Positions 35,757 to 44,354 are shown, counted from the stretch's first letter. The stretch: 64,000 bases of DNA from Streptacidiphilus sp. ASG 303 (GCF_020991365.1 NZ_JAJLRA010000001.1:112132-176131), one strand, 5' to 3'. Numbers and translations are program-made. Notes: generated by a model not told the origin, from the sequence alone.

Positions 35757-37079
35757 GTGGCGGACAGGGCCCGGCCGGCGAAGCGCGGCCGCAGCGGCGG
35801 CGCGCCCGGCCCCTGGGACGGCGACCCCCTGCTGTCCGACCTGATGCCCTGGTCCGTGCCCGCCCTGCGCACCGGCCGCGACTGGGTGCGCTCCCCCGAC
35901 CCGGAGACCCTGCGGGCACGCTGGCGCCGCCTGATCGGCGCCGCCGGGGAGGAGCGGGCCGCCCTGTTCCGGCCCAGCCGCTCCCGCACGCTGCGCAGCG
36001 CCGTCGCCCAGCTGCCCGGCCGCGCCGCCTCCACCGTGCGGCTGGCCCGCGAGGCCGGGCCCTGCCCGGAGCCGGAGCCGGTCCGGCACGGCGCCTTCGA
36101 CCGGCAGTGGCTGCTGCCGGACCACCGGCTGCTCGACGCCGCCCGGCCCGAGCTGTGGCGGGTCGCCGACGGCGGACAGCTCTTCGCCGTGGTGCAGGAG
36201 CGGCCGGGACCGGCGCTGGTGTTCGGCGCCGAGCTGCCCGACGGGCACCGCTCCCCCGGCCGCGGGCCGGTGCGCCCCCTGTACCGCAGGCCCGGCGCCG
36301 CCGAACCCAACCTCGCCCCCGGCCTCACCGACCTGCTCGCGGCGCGGTTCGGCTGCGCGGTGGCCGCCGGGGACGTGGCCGCCTGGACGGCGGCCGTCGC
36401 CTGCCACCCCGCCGCGCCGGAGGCCCCGGGGCGGGCGGGCGCGGGCGCCGTGGTCGTCCCGCTGCCCGACGACCCCGGGCTGTGGCGCCGGGGGACGGCC
36501 CTCGGGCGGGAGGTGGTGTGGCTGAGCACGTTCGGGGAGCGGTGCACCGACCCGGCCGACGGGCGGCCCGCCGGGCGGCCGCGCATGCCGGGCGGGCGGC
36601 GGCCGTTCGTCCGCAGGCCGGTCCCGGACACCCCGGCCGGCTTCCCGGCGGCGCTCGCGTACGACGCCGAGGAGGAGGCGCTGCTGCTCGGCGACGGCCG
36701 GATCGCGCCGGTGCCCGCCTCGGCGTGGGAGTACCGCGTCGGCGGGGAGCGGGTGCTGGAGACCTGGTTCGCCGGGCGGGCGGCCCCCCGGCCCGGCGCG
36801 GACGCACCCGCGCACGGCTCCCTGGAGGCCGTCCGCCCGGCGTCCTGGCCCCGGACGTGGACCACCGAGCTGACCGACCTGGCGACCGTGCTGGCCCTGC
36901 TCGCCGGCCTGCACGGCGCCCAGGCCGAGCTGGTCCGCGACCTGGCCGCCGCGCCCCGGCTCGGCGCCGCCGCCCTGCGCGCCGCCGGGGTGCTGCCCGC
37001 CCCGGACTGGGCGGCGCGGCCCGCCTCGGTGCTGGCGCACCTGGAGGAGGGCCCGGAGGGGCAGTTCGCCCTGCTCTGA
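35757..37079 (+). CDS. type ISP restriction-modification specificity-like protein
   Basis: About 440 residues matching the C-terminal part of LlaBIII-type (type ISP) enzymes: DLMPWSVPALRTGRDWVRS, ALFRPSRSRTLRSAVAQLPG, GPCPEPEPVRHGAFDRQWLL and PDHRLLDAARPELWRVADG. In the full-length enzymes this region, with the coupler, recognises the DNA target. Here there is no nuclease, helicase or methyltransferase domain, and no SAM motif is visible. The GTG at 35757 is chosen over an ATG at 35706 because GGAGGAGGG lies six to seven bases before it. Stand-alone proteins of this type are found in Streptomyces; their role is unknown. Confidence 0.75.
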   Translation: MADRARPAKRGRSGGAPGPWDGDPLLSDLMPWSVPALRTGRDWVRSPDPETLRARWRRLIGAAGEERAALFRPSRSRTLRSAVAQLPGRAASTVRLAREAGPCPEPEPVRHGAFDRQWLLPDHRLLDAARPELWRVADGGQLFAVVQERPGPALVFGAELPDGHRSPGRGPVRPLYRRPGAAEPNLAPGLTDLLAARFGCAVAAGDVAAWTAAVACHPAAPEAPGRAGAGAVVVPLPDDPGLWRRGTALGREVVWLSTFGERCTDPADGRPAGRPRMPGGRRPFVRRPVPDTPAGFPAALAYDAEEEALLLGDGRIAPVPASAWEYRVGGERVLETWFAGRAAPRPGADAPAHGSLEAVRPASWPRTWTTELTDLATVLALLAGLHGAQAELVRDLAAAPRLGAAALRAAGVLPAPDWAARPASVLAHLEEGPEGQFALL

Positions 37080-37389
37080 CGGCATGTCGCGGGTGGGCCC
37101 GGGCGGGCCGGACAGGACAGGACGGGACAGAACAGGACAGGACAGTCGATCAAACCGGACGGGCCGGACGGGACGGGCCGGGCCCGACGGGCCGGACGTC
37201 GGGACCGTCGCCGCCGTCCGGGCACGGCGTCCGGCGGCTGCCGCAACCGCGGAGCGCCCGCCTCCGCGTGCCGGGCCGTCCGCCCGGAGCCGCAGGGCTC
37301 CTCACGGCCGCTTCCGGCCCCGGCCCATGGCCGGCGGCCGGCGGCCGGCGGCCGACGGCCGGCGGCCGGCGGCGGGCGGCGGGAGCGGC
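37080..37389. repeat. low-complexity intergenic repeats
   Basis: 310 bp between convergent genes. 37111-37145 is a run of imperfect GGACA-type pentamers (GACAG/GACGG). 37330-37383 is a near-continuous GGCCGGC array. No gene seen. These look like replication-slippage repeats at a transcription end. Confidence 0.7.
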
Positions 37390-38277
37390 TCAGCCGCCCG
37401 GCTGCGGGTGGCCGCCGCGGGTGAGGGCGGCGACCAGTTCGGCCACCTCCGGCCGGTGGTCGTCGGCGCGCCAGGCGATGGCCAGTTCGGCCGCGGGCAG
37501 CCCCCGGACCGGCCGGTAGACGAGGTCGGAGCGCCGGTACAGGCCGACGTTGCCCTCCGCGATCAGCACCACGCCCTGACCGGAGACCACCGCCTCGAAG
37601 ACCTCGTCGGGCGAGGCGGCCTCGGCGCCGACCCGCGGTTCCCGGCCGCCGCGGGCCTCCGTCGCCAGCCAGAAGTCCCGCAGCGGGCCCGCGCTGCGCG
37701 GCAGGGCGACGAACGGCTCGTCGTCGAGCTCGGCGAAGTCGACCTCGGACCGGTCCGCCAGGCGGTGCCCCGCGGGAAGCGCGACCCACCGCCGCTCCCG
37801 CGCCAGGGTGCGGGTCGCGAGGCCCGCACCGGGCAGCGGCAGCCAGACGAAGGCCAGGTCGGAGGTGCCGTCGGCCAGTCCCGCGCTGGGGTCCTCCCAG
37901 GGCACCAGCCGCAGGGTGATCCGCCAGCCGCGGTCGCGGAAGCCGCTGAGCACGTCGCGCTGCACGTCCCGGCCCACCGCGGTCTGCATGCCCACGGTGA
38001 GCGCGACGGCGGGCCCGGCCGCCCGTGCCGCCCCGAGCGCGTCCTGCCAGGCCGCCAGCAGCTCCCTGGCGCGGGGGAGCAGTGCCTCCCCCTGGGCGGT
38101 GAGCACCGGCCCGCCCGGGCGCCGGTCGAACAGCGGGAAGCCCAGCTGCCGCTCCAGCACCCGGATCTGCTTCGACAGCGCGGGCTGGGAGACGTAGAGC
38201 CGCTCCGCCGCCCGGGTGAAGTGCAGCTCCTCGGCCACCGCCACGAAGTACCTGAGGTCACGGAGATGGACGTCCAT
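37390..38277 (-). CDS. LysR-family transcriptional regulator
   Basis: About 295 residues. The N-terminal HTH reads LRDLRYFVAVAEELHFTRAAERLYVSQPALSKQIRVLERQLGFPLFDR. The effector domain starts near 90 (VALTVGMQTAVGR) and includes GQGVVLIAEGNVGLYRR. It is divergent from an aldo/keto reductase with 106 bp between them, which is the classic LysR arrangement, so it probably controls that gene and itself. The ATG sits inside ATGGACGTCCAT, a perfect 12-bp palindrome. Confidence 0.92.
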   Translation of the reverse strand: MDVHLRDLRYFVAVAEELHFTRAAERLYVSQPALSKQIRVLERQLGFPLFDRRPGGPVLTAQGEALLPRARELLAAWQDALGAARAAGPAVALTVGMQTAVGRDVQRDVLSGFRDRGWRITLRLVPWEDPSAGLADGTSDLAFVWLPLPGAGLATRTLARERRWVALPAGHRLADRSEVDFAELDDEPFVALPRSAGPLRDFWLATEARGGREPRVGAEAASPDEVFEAVVSGQGVVLIAEGNVGLYRRSDLVYRPVRGLPAAELAIAWRADDHRPEVAELVAALTRGGHPQPGG

Positions 38278-38292
38278 ATCCGACGGTTATAG

Positions 38293-38304
38293 CAAGAGGT
38301 CTTG
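38293..38304. promoter_or_regulatory. candidate LysR operator
   Basis: Inverted repeat CAAGA-GG-TCTTG in the 106-bp gap between the LysR gene and the aldo/keto reductase. Confidence 0.4.
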
Positions 38305-38383
38305 GACGCCGCGGCCGACGGGGGCGGAGGGTGGAGGCACGGCCGGGACCCCGGCCCGCACCCCTGACCCACGGGAGAGCACC

Positions 38384-39382
38384 ATGGCCACGCTGCCCGT
38401 CCGCCGCCTGGCGGACCTCGGGACCTCCGCGATCGGATTCGGCGCGATGGTCCTGTCGCCCGGCATGTACGGGGAGGTCGACGACCGGCGCGCGGTCGCC
38501 GCCCTGCACGCCGCCCTCGACGAGGGCGTCACCCTGGTCGACACCGCCGACGGCTACGGCGCCGACGGCCACAACGAGCGGATCGTCGGCCGGGCGCTGC
38601 GCGGCCGGCGCGAGGAGGCGGTGGTCGCCACCAAGTTCGGCTTCCGCATCCCCGAGGGCGCGCAGGCGCACCGGTTCCCGGTCTCCTACGCCTTCGGGGA
38701 GCTGGCCGTCAACGCCGAGCCGAGGTACGTGCGCGGCTACGCCGAGCAGTCGCTGCGCAACCTGGAGACGGACGTCATCGACCTGTACTACCCGCACTTC
38801 CCCGACCCGCAGGTCCCGATCGAGGACACCGTCGGCGCCGTCGCCGACCTGGTCTCCGACGGGCTGGTGCGACACCTCGGCCTGTCCAACGTCACCGCCG
38901 ACCAGCTGCGCAGGGCGCACGCCGTCCACCCGGTCGCGGCCGTCCAGGTGCAGTGGTCGATGTGGCAGCCGGTCGACCCCGGGCTGCACGCGGCCGCCCG
39001 CGAGCTCGGCGTCGGCCTGGTCGCCTGGGGCCCGCTCGGCGGAGGCTTCCTCACCGGCACCGTGCAGGAGGTCGCCGAGGACGACTTCCGCCGCAACCTC
39101 CCCCGCTTCGACCCGGCCAACCTCCGGACGAACCACGACCGCTACGCACCGCTGCGCGGCATCGCCGCCGACCTCGGGCTCACCCCGGCGCAGCTGGCCC
39201 TGGCCTGGCTGCTCCACCAGGACGAGCACGTCGTCCCCATCCCGGGCAGCCGCACCCCCGGCCACATCGCCGAGAACCTCGCCGCCGCGCGGGTGGAGCT
39301 GCACCCCGACACCCTGGCCCGGATCGACGGGGCGCTGGGCCGGTTCGCCCCCGAGGGCGCCGGCGCGGTGCTCGGCGGCTGA
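38384..39382 (+). CDS. aldo/keto reductase
   Basis: About 332 residues, a TIM-barrel NADPH oxidoreductase. Catalytic tetrad positions are visible: Asp and Tyr in VDTADGYGADGHNE, Lys in VVATKFGF and His in YYPHFPDPQVPIEDT. GLSNVTADQLRRAH and VPIPGSRTPGHIAENLAA are the cofactor-side motifs. It is close to the YhdN/AKR11-13 type that reduces aldehydes or sugars. The divergent LysR regulator likely senses the inducer. The ATG lies about nine bases after GGGAGAG. Confidence 0.93.
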   Translation: MATLPVRRLADLGTSAIGFGAMVLSPGMYGEVDDRRAVAALHAALDEGVTLVDTADGYGADGHNERIVGRALRGRREEAVVATKFGFRIPEGAQAHRFPVSYAFGELAVNAEPRYVRGYAEQSLRNLETDVIDLYYPHFPDPQVPIEDTVGAVADLVSDGLVRHLGLSNVTADQLRRAHAVHPVAAVQVQWSMWQPVDPGLHAAARELGVGLVAWGPLGGGFLTGTVQEVAEDDFRRNLPRFDPANLRTNHDRYAPLRGIAADLGLTPAQLALAWLLHQDEHVVPIPGSRTPGHIAENLAAARVELHPDTLARIDGALGRFAPEGAGAVLGG

Positions 39383-39500
39383 GCGGACCGCGCCCCGCCG
39401 GCCGCGGCCGCACGGGGTCGGGGACACCCAGCACGGGCGCCCCGGCCCCCTGTGCGTACGCGTGGATGAAATCCGCCAACCGTCGCGCGACAATGGACAC

Positions 39501-40283
39501 ATGACGGTGACACGGGCGGTGGCTGCCGCGTCCAAGCTGCGTGACACCGCCGGGCGCCTCTTCAGCCTCCTCTTCGTCTTCGCGATCTACGCCTGCACCT
39601 CCCGGGACCGCGCCACGAGCCCGGAGGAGGTGCGCAGGCTGGCGGGCAGCACACAGGCCCGGCAGGCCCGGCAGGCGGCCGAGGACCGCCTGCGGGCCGT
39701 CGTGCGTGCCTACGACGAGCACACGCCCCTCACCCTCGGCCTGGTCGCGGTGAACGACCTGTGCGCAGGGGGGCAGGCGAGGGAGCTGTTCTTCCCGACC
39801 GGCGACGACCAGTACAGGATCCGCTGCAGCATGGTGGTCACCGCCTACTACGGCGCCGATCCGCGCCGGATCGCCGACGTCCTGGACGGTGTCTTCACCG
39901 CCGGCGACCACGACGCCTCCGAAACAGGGGCTTCCGGGCAGACCATCCCGTTCGAGCACGACCATGTCCGCAGGCGCCTCGTCGACCACTACCGCGGCCT
40001 CGGCCCGAACCCGGTGGGGCCGGACGCGTCGGAGACAACCCAGGTGTCGGCTTCAGGGCAGACCCTGTCCTGGGACACCGTGCGCAGCAGCCGGAGAAGA
40101 CTGGTTGAGGAGCCGAGGCCGTGCACGATGCACGACCCGCCTGTCGTGCGGTGCCTGCGCGAGCCGGCCGGGCAGACGGTGGCGGGGATCCGCGGGAAGC
40201 ATGGAATGGTGTTCGAACTCGAGCTGTCGACGGTCTACTACTACAGGGTTTCCAAAAAGGGCGACGTGCAGGCCTGGGGGTAG
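39501..40283 (+). CDS. putative lipoprotein of unknown function
   Basis: About 260 residues. A short basic N-terminus, a hydrophobic segment and IYAC (LFSLLFVFAIYACTSRDR) look like a lipoprotein signal, with Cys near residue 32 as lipid site, though the Tyr at -2 is not ideal. The mature part is helical and charged, with three or more Cys. The middle contains two related blocks, each DASET...ASGQT followed by VRRRLV or RRRLV. I recognise no family. Codon use here is less extreme than in neighbours. It lies downstream of the aldo/keto reductase by about 120 bp. Confidence 0.65.
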   Translation: MTVTRAVAAASKLRDTAGRLFSLLFVFAIYACTSRDRATSPEEVRRLAGSTQARQARQAAEDRLRAVVRAYDEHTPLTLGLVAVNDLCAGGQARELFFPTGDDQYRIRCSMVVTAYYGADPRRIADVLDGVFTAGDHDASETGASGQTIPFEHDHVRRRLVDHYRGLGPNPVGPDASETTQVSASGQTLSWDTVRSSRRRLVEEPRPCTMHDPPVVRCLREPAGQTVAGIRGKHGMVFELELSTVYYYRVSKKGDVQAWG

Positions 40284-40430
40284 GAGATCGCCTCGAACGG
40301 CTTGACCACCGAGGGGCGTCCCGTGACCGACCCCATGGCCTCCGGCCGCTGTGACGGACGTCGGAAACCGGGTGCAGCAGGGCATGACCGCCCGGCATCA
40401 TGGCTCCCGTGATCGAGTGTCGAAAGGCCG

Positions 40431-40891
40431 ATGCCGCGTAGACGGCCACGCGCACTGCGCGCCGAGCAGCCGGTCCCCCGTGTCTGGGGGCCGACCCCGC
40501 CGTTCCGGATTCATGGACTCTCCACCGGGGCGAGCCTGGCCGTGCACCGGGTCGAGCACCTGAGCGGCGGCTTCCCCGTCCACCCGGGCGCCACCGACGA
40601 AGCACTGCGGCGGTACCGCGCGTTCCTCCAACCGCCGGGCAGGCGTCCGCTGTACCCGCGGGAGTCGTCCTGCTCGTGCACCTGGTGCTCCTTCGACGAC
40701 GTCAGGCACGCACGCGACGTGCTGGAGGAGGTCCTGGAGAGGCTGCCGGAACGAGCCCGTGCCGAGCTCGGCCGGCTCGTGAGGCCTCTGGATGCGGCGT
40801 TCTTGCGCCGGACCCGTTCGCGCACCGGCGCCAGTGGCGCACACAGCTCTGGTGGCACCGCCGCCTGGCCGACAGGTCGGAGTGGGGGTGA
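40431..40891 (+). pseudogene. frameshifted gene of unknown function
   Basis: The first frame starts at the ATG of 40431 after GAAAGG and encodes about 125 sensible residues (TPPFRIHGLSTGASLAVHRV, RYRAFLQPPGRRPLYPRESS, CSCTWCSFDDVRHARDVLEE, ELGRLVRPLDAAFLRR). From about 40812 the sensible reading moves to another frame: DPFAHRRQWRTQLWWHRRLADRSEWG, then stop. Adding one C to the CCC at 40812-40815 would restore one protein of about 153 residues. This is either a real mutation or a base-call error. I do not know the family; the CSCTWC motif could bind metal. Confidence 0.7.
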
Positions 40892-41086
40892 CGGAAACCG
40901 TGGTCGACCCGCGCCGAGGCGGGATGACCACAGCCGCGGGTGTGGTGATCACGGCGTCGGACCTGCACCGGGACCGCACGAGGCGCAGCACGCGGTGCCG
41001 GGCCCCGCGGCGGGAAGCGGGGCGCGGGGATGCGGCGGGAGGGCTGTAGGGTCGGCCGCAGGCAGACCTGCGGTGCTGGAGGGCGC

Positions 41087-41848
41087 GTGGCGGAGACGGT
41101 CGGGACCCCAGCGGACATACGGGCGGGCACACGGGCGGGCGGGGAGGCGCGGACGGACGGCCCCGTACGGCCCGGGGACCCCGTGCGGCCGGAGGAGTTC
41201 GTGCGGGCGGAGGAGTTCGTGCGGGCGCACACCCGGGTCACCGCCGTGCGGTACGTGCCGGAGGTGCGGCTGCACCAGGCGGCCGAGGCGATCGGGCTGT
41301 GGGAGCTGACGGAGTCGGCGCAGGCCGGGGTGCGGATGCCGCCGCCGTTCTGGGCGTTCGCCTGGGCGGGCGGGCAGGCGCTGGCCCGGCACCTCCTGGA
41401 CCGGCCGGAGGCCGTCGCCGGACGGTCCGTGCTGGACCTGGCGTCCGGTTCGGGCCTGGTGGCGGTGGCGGCGGCGCTGGCGGGGGCGGGCCCGGTGGCC
41501 GCCAGCGACGTGGACCGGTTCGCGGCGGCCGCCGTCGGGCTCAACGCGGCGCTGAACGGGGTCCGGGTGGAGGCCCGGCTCGGCGACCTGCTGGACGGCG
41601 ACGGGGAGGGCGCCGAGGTGGTGCTCGCCGGGGACGTCTTCTACGAGCGGCCGATGGCGGAGCGGGTGCTGCCGTTCCTGGAGCGGGCGCACCGGCGGGG
41701 CGCCCTGGTCCTGGTGGGCGACCCGGGACGGGCCTACCTGCCCCGGGAGCGGTTCGAGGCGGTCTCGGTGCACGAGGTGCCGGTGGAGGCCGACCTGGAG
41801 GACCGGGAGGTCAAGACGACCACCGTCTGGCGCCTGACCGGCCGCTGA
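41087..41848 (+). CDS. class I methyltransferase (nicotinamide N-methylase/PrmA-like)
   Basis: About 253 residues. Core: VPEVRLHQAAEAIGLWELTE, MPPPFWAFAWAGGQALARHLLD, SAM motif I LDLASGSGLVAVAAALAGA, ASDVDRFAAAAVGLNAALNG and VVLAGDVFYERPMAERVLPFLERA. It resembles the Streptomyces group annotated as methyltransferase-16 or nicotinamide N-methylase; protein lysine methylation is also possible. The GTG at 41087 follows GGAGGG and lies 36 bp after a TAGGGT -10 (41046-41051). An in-frame 18-bp duplication (41191-41226) doubles EEFVRA. The 3' end overlaps the opposing EamA gene by 115 bp. Confidence 0.85.
   Translation: MAETVGTPADIRAGTRAGGEARTDGPVRPGDPVRPEEFVRAEEFVRAHTRVTAVRYVPEVRLHQAAEAIGLWELTESAQAGVRMPPPFWAFAWAGGQALARHLLDRPEAVAGRSVLDLASGSGLVAVAAALAGAGPVAASDVDRFAAAAVGLNAALNGVRVEARLGDLLDGDGEGAEVVLAGDVFYERPMAERVLPFLERAHRRGALVLVGDPGRAYLPRERFEAVSVHEVPVEADLEDREVKTTTVWRLTGR
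41191..41226. repeat. 18-bp tandem duplication in methyltransferase gene
   Basis: Two exact copies of GGAGGAGTTCGTGCGGGC, encoding EEFVRA twice just before the conserved HTRV segment. Confidence 0.85.
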
Positions 41849-42729
41849 CGCTCCGTCAGCGATCCGAGCAGCACCCCGGCCGACACCAGGCCGGTGCCCG
41901 CGAGCTGCGCGGGCCCGAGGACGCCGGCGCCGGCGAGGGGGGCGGACAGGGCCGCGGCGACCGGGACGAGTCCGGAGAACAGGCCCGCCCGCTCCGCCCC
42001 GAGCCGCTGCACGGCGGTGTACCAGCAGCAGAAGGCCAGGACGGTCACCGGCAGCGTGTACCAGGCGAGGGCGGCCGCCTCCGCCGCCGTGGGCACCCTC
42101 AGCGCCGCCCCTCCGTCGAGGACCGCCGCCGACAGCCCCGCCTCCCCGGCGGCCGCGGCGCACGCCGCGGCGGACGTCAGGACCGGGCCGAGCACGCCCA
42201 GCAGCGGGACCGCCACCAGGGCGAACGCCACCTCCCCGGCGAGGGCGAGGAGCGAGAGCAGCAGGCCCGCCGTGTCGGTGCGGCCGAGCCCCTGGACCAC
42301 CGCCGCTCCCCCGGCGACCAGCGCCCCGGCCGCGGCGAGCCGGGCGGAGGGGCGGCGTCCGGCGAGCAGCGGGCCGAGCACCGCGAGGACGAGCGGCGCG
42401 CAGCCCACCACCACCCCGGGGACGGCGGGTTCGGCGTGGCGCTCGGCGGCGAGGACGGCGGCGTTGAAGCCGACCATGCCGGTGGCGGCGAGCACGGCGA
42501 GCCGGGCCCACTCGCGGGCGGTGAGCCCGCGCAGGGTCCGCAGGGGGCGGCCGCCCCGGCGGGCGGCGAGGGCGCCGAGCAGCAGGGCCGCCGCGCCGTA
42601 GCGCAGGGCCTGGCCGCCGAGGACGGGGTAGTGGGAGAGCACGCTGCCGGCGGTGAAGGAGCTGCCGACGGCGAGGGTGGCGACGGCGGCGAGCAGGGCG
42701 CCGTTGCGGGCGGCGTTCGGGGAATCCAT
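41734..42729 (-). CDS. EamA/DMT-superfamily transporter
   Basis: About 331 residues with ten predicted hydrophobic helices in two EamA repeats: LAVGSSFTAGSVLSHYPVLG starts the first, GLLLSLLALAGEVAFALVAVPLLG the second. AWYTLPVTVLAFCCWYTAVQRLGAERAGLFSGLVPVAAAL is a typical C-terminal half. Family members export amino acids, metabolites or drugs. The last 40 residues are polar and overlap the methyltransferase gene in antisense. It is divergent from a MocR-type regulator, which is the usual regulator-exporter pairing. Confidence 0.9.
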   Translation of the reverse strand: MDSPNAARNGALLAAVATLAVGSSFTAGSVLSHYPVLGGQALRYGAAALLLGALAARRGGRPLRTLRGLTAREWARLAVLAATGMVGFNAAVLAAERHAEPAVPGVVVGCAPLVLAVLGPLLAGRRPSARLAAAGALVAGGAAVVQGLGRTDTAGLLLSLLALAGEVAFALVAVPLLGVLGPVLTSAAACAAAAGEAGLSAAVLDGGAALRVPTAAEAAALAWYTLPVTVLAFCCWYTAVQRLGAERAGLFSGLVPVAAALSAPLAGAGVLGPAQLAGTGLVSAGVLLGSLTERQRPVRRQTVVVLTSRSSRSASTGTSCTETASNRSRGR

Positions 42730-42791
42730 GATCCGATGCTGGCGGGGCGGGCGGTCCGCGACGAGGTCCGGTCCGGGCTCCGTTTCGTGGA

Positions 42792-42847
42792 CCGGTTCCC
42801 GTGGGCCGGTTCCCGCGGGCCGGTTCCCGTGGACCGGTTCTGGCGGA
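42792..42847. promoter_or_regulatory. four 14-bp direct repeats in EamA/MocR promoter region
   Basis: Three near-identical tandem copies of CCGGTTCCCG(T/C)GG(G/A) and a fourth degenerate one, in the 158-bp gap between divergent starts. MocR-type proteins bind direct repeats, so this is a good operator candidate. Confidence 0.6.
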
Positions 42848-42887
42848 CGGGTGGGGCCGGTGGGTGCCGGCGGGCGGCGGAGGGGCG

Positions 42888-44354
42888 ATGGGGGACGCGG
42901 GTACGGGTACGGGTGCGGGCGGGTGGCCGGGCGCGGCGTGGGAGCTGCTGCTGCCCGCGGCGGGTGCGCCCGTCCGGCGGCGCGGCCAGGTGCTGCAGGC
43001 CGCCTTCCGGGAGGCGGTCCGGTCGGGGCGGCTGGCGGCGGGCACGCTCCTGCCGTCCAGCCGGGAGCTGGCCCGGGACCTGGGCGTGTCGCGCGGACTG
43101 GTCACGGAGGCGTACGGGCAGCTGCTCGCGGAGGGGTACCTGACGAGCCGTCCGGGGGCGGGCACCTGGGTGGCGGAGCTGCCCGCACGGCGGGAGCGGA
43201 CCGCCGCCCCGGGCCGGGAGGCCGCGCCGCGGGCGGCCGCGGTGGACTTCCGGCCCGGCCTGGCGGACCTGTCGGCGTTCCCGCGCGCGGCCTGGAAGGG
43301 GGCGGTGCGCGACGCGCTGGACCGGTTGCCGCACACGGCGCTGGACTACCCCGACCCCCAGGGGCTGCCGGAGCTGCGGGAGGCGCTGGCCGAGCTGCTG
43401 GCCCGGCGCCGCGGTGTCGCGGTCGCGCCGGAGGGCCTGGTGGTCTGCTCCGGCGTGGCGCAGGCGCTCACGCTGCTGGGCCGCGTGCTGCACGCGCGGG
43501 GGCACCGGAGCGTGGCGCTGGAGGACCCCGGCAGTCCCGGCGAGGTCTCCCTGTTCGGGGCGGCCGGGCTGCGGTGCGTGCCGCTGCCGGTCGGTGACGG
43601 CGGCCCGGACCTGGAGGCGCTGGCGCGGTCCGGGGCGAGGGCCGCCGTGGTGACGCCCGCCCACCAGTTCCCGCTGGGCGCGGCGCTGGGGCCGGCGCAG
43701 CGGGCGGCGCTGCTGGGGTGGGCCCGGGGGTGCGGCGGGCTGGTGGTGGAGGACGACTACGACGGCGACTTCCGGTACGACCGGGCCCCGGTGGGGGCGC
43801 TGCAGGGCCTGGACCCCGGACTGGTGGCGTACACCGGCTCGGTGAGCAAGTCGCTGGCGCCGGGCCTGCGGCTGGGGTGGCTGGTGCCGCCGCCGGGGCT
43901 GCTCGCGGAGGTGGTGGAGGCGAAGCGGGTGGCCGACCTGGGCAACGCGGTGCCGGAGCAGGCGGCGTTCGCCGGGTTCGTGCGCTCGGGGCGGTACGAC
44001 CGGCAGCTGCGGCTGTGCCAGCGGCGCTACCGGCAGCGGCGGGACGCCCTGACCGGTGCGCTGGGACGCCACCTGCCGGACGTGCGGGTCTCGGGGGTGG
44101 CGGCGGGGCTGCACCTGGTCGCCGCCTTCCCCGAGCGGTACGGCACGCAGCGGGAGGTCACCGGCGCGGCCGCCCGGGCGGGCGTGCGGCTGCGGCCGCT
44201 GGACGACTGGCGGCTGCCGGTTCCGCAGCCCTCCCCCGGCGGCGGCACCGGACCGGCCCGGTTCGTCCTGGGGTACCCGCACCTGGCGCCCGCGGAGATC
44301 GAAGGGGCGGTGGCGGCGGTGGCGGAGGCCCTGCGGGGACGGTCCGGGAGGTGA
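42888..44354 (+). CDS. MocR/PdxR-type GntR regulator with aminotransferase domain
   Basis: About 488 residues. The N-terminal GntR helix-turn-helix (AFREAVRSGRLAAGTLLPSSRELARDLGVSRGLVTEAYGQLLAEGYL, about 40-90) is followed by a fold-type I aminotransferase-like domain. It has DYPDPQGLPELREALAELLARRRGV, TPAHQFPLGAAL, VVEDDYDGDFRYDRAPVGALQGLD and the PLP-Lys in YTGSVSKSLAPGLRLGWLV. Such proteins sense PLP or amino compounds and control vitamin B6, GABA, taurine or exporter genes. GGAGGGG lies just upstream of the ATG. The divergent EamA exporter is the likely target. Confidence 0.93.
   Translation: MGDAGTGTGAGGWPGAAWELLLPAAGAPVRRRGQVLQAAFREAVRSGRLAAGTLLPSSRELARDLGVSRGLVTEAYGQLLAEGYLTSRPGAGTWVAELPARRERTAAPGREAAPRAAAVDFRPGLADLSAFPRAAWKGAVRDALDRLPHTALDYPDPQGLPELREALAELLARRRGVAVAPEGLVVCSGVAQALTLLGRVLHARGHRSVALEDPGSPGEVSLFGAAGLRCVPLPVGDGGPDLEALARSGARAAVVTPAHQFPLGAALGPAQRAALLGWARGCGGLVVEDDYDGDFRYDRAPVGALQGLDPGLVAYTGSVSKSLAPGLRLGWLVPPPGLLAEVVEAKRVADLGNAVPEQAAFAGFVRSGRYDRQLRLCQRRYRQRRDALTGALGRHLPDVRVSGVAAGLHLVAAFPERYGTQREVTGAAARAGVRLRPLDDWRLPVPQPSPGGGTGPARFVLGYPHLAPAEIEGAVAAVAEALRGRSGR

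Noticed and set aside
37111..37145. GGACA-type repeats as a regulator array
   Set aside because: Imperfect, short-period low-complexity repeats between convergent gene ends with no promoter; slippage is more likely.
42792..42847. Possible CRISPR-like array
   Set aside because: The 14-bp units are directly adjacent with no spacers and no cas genes. A regulator array is a better reading.
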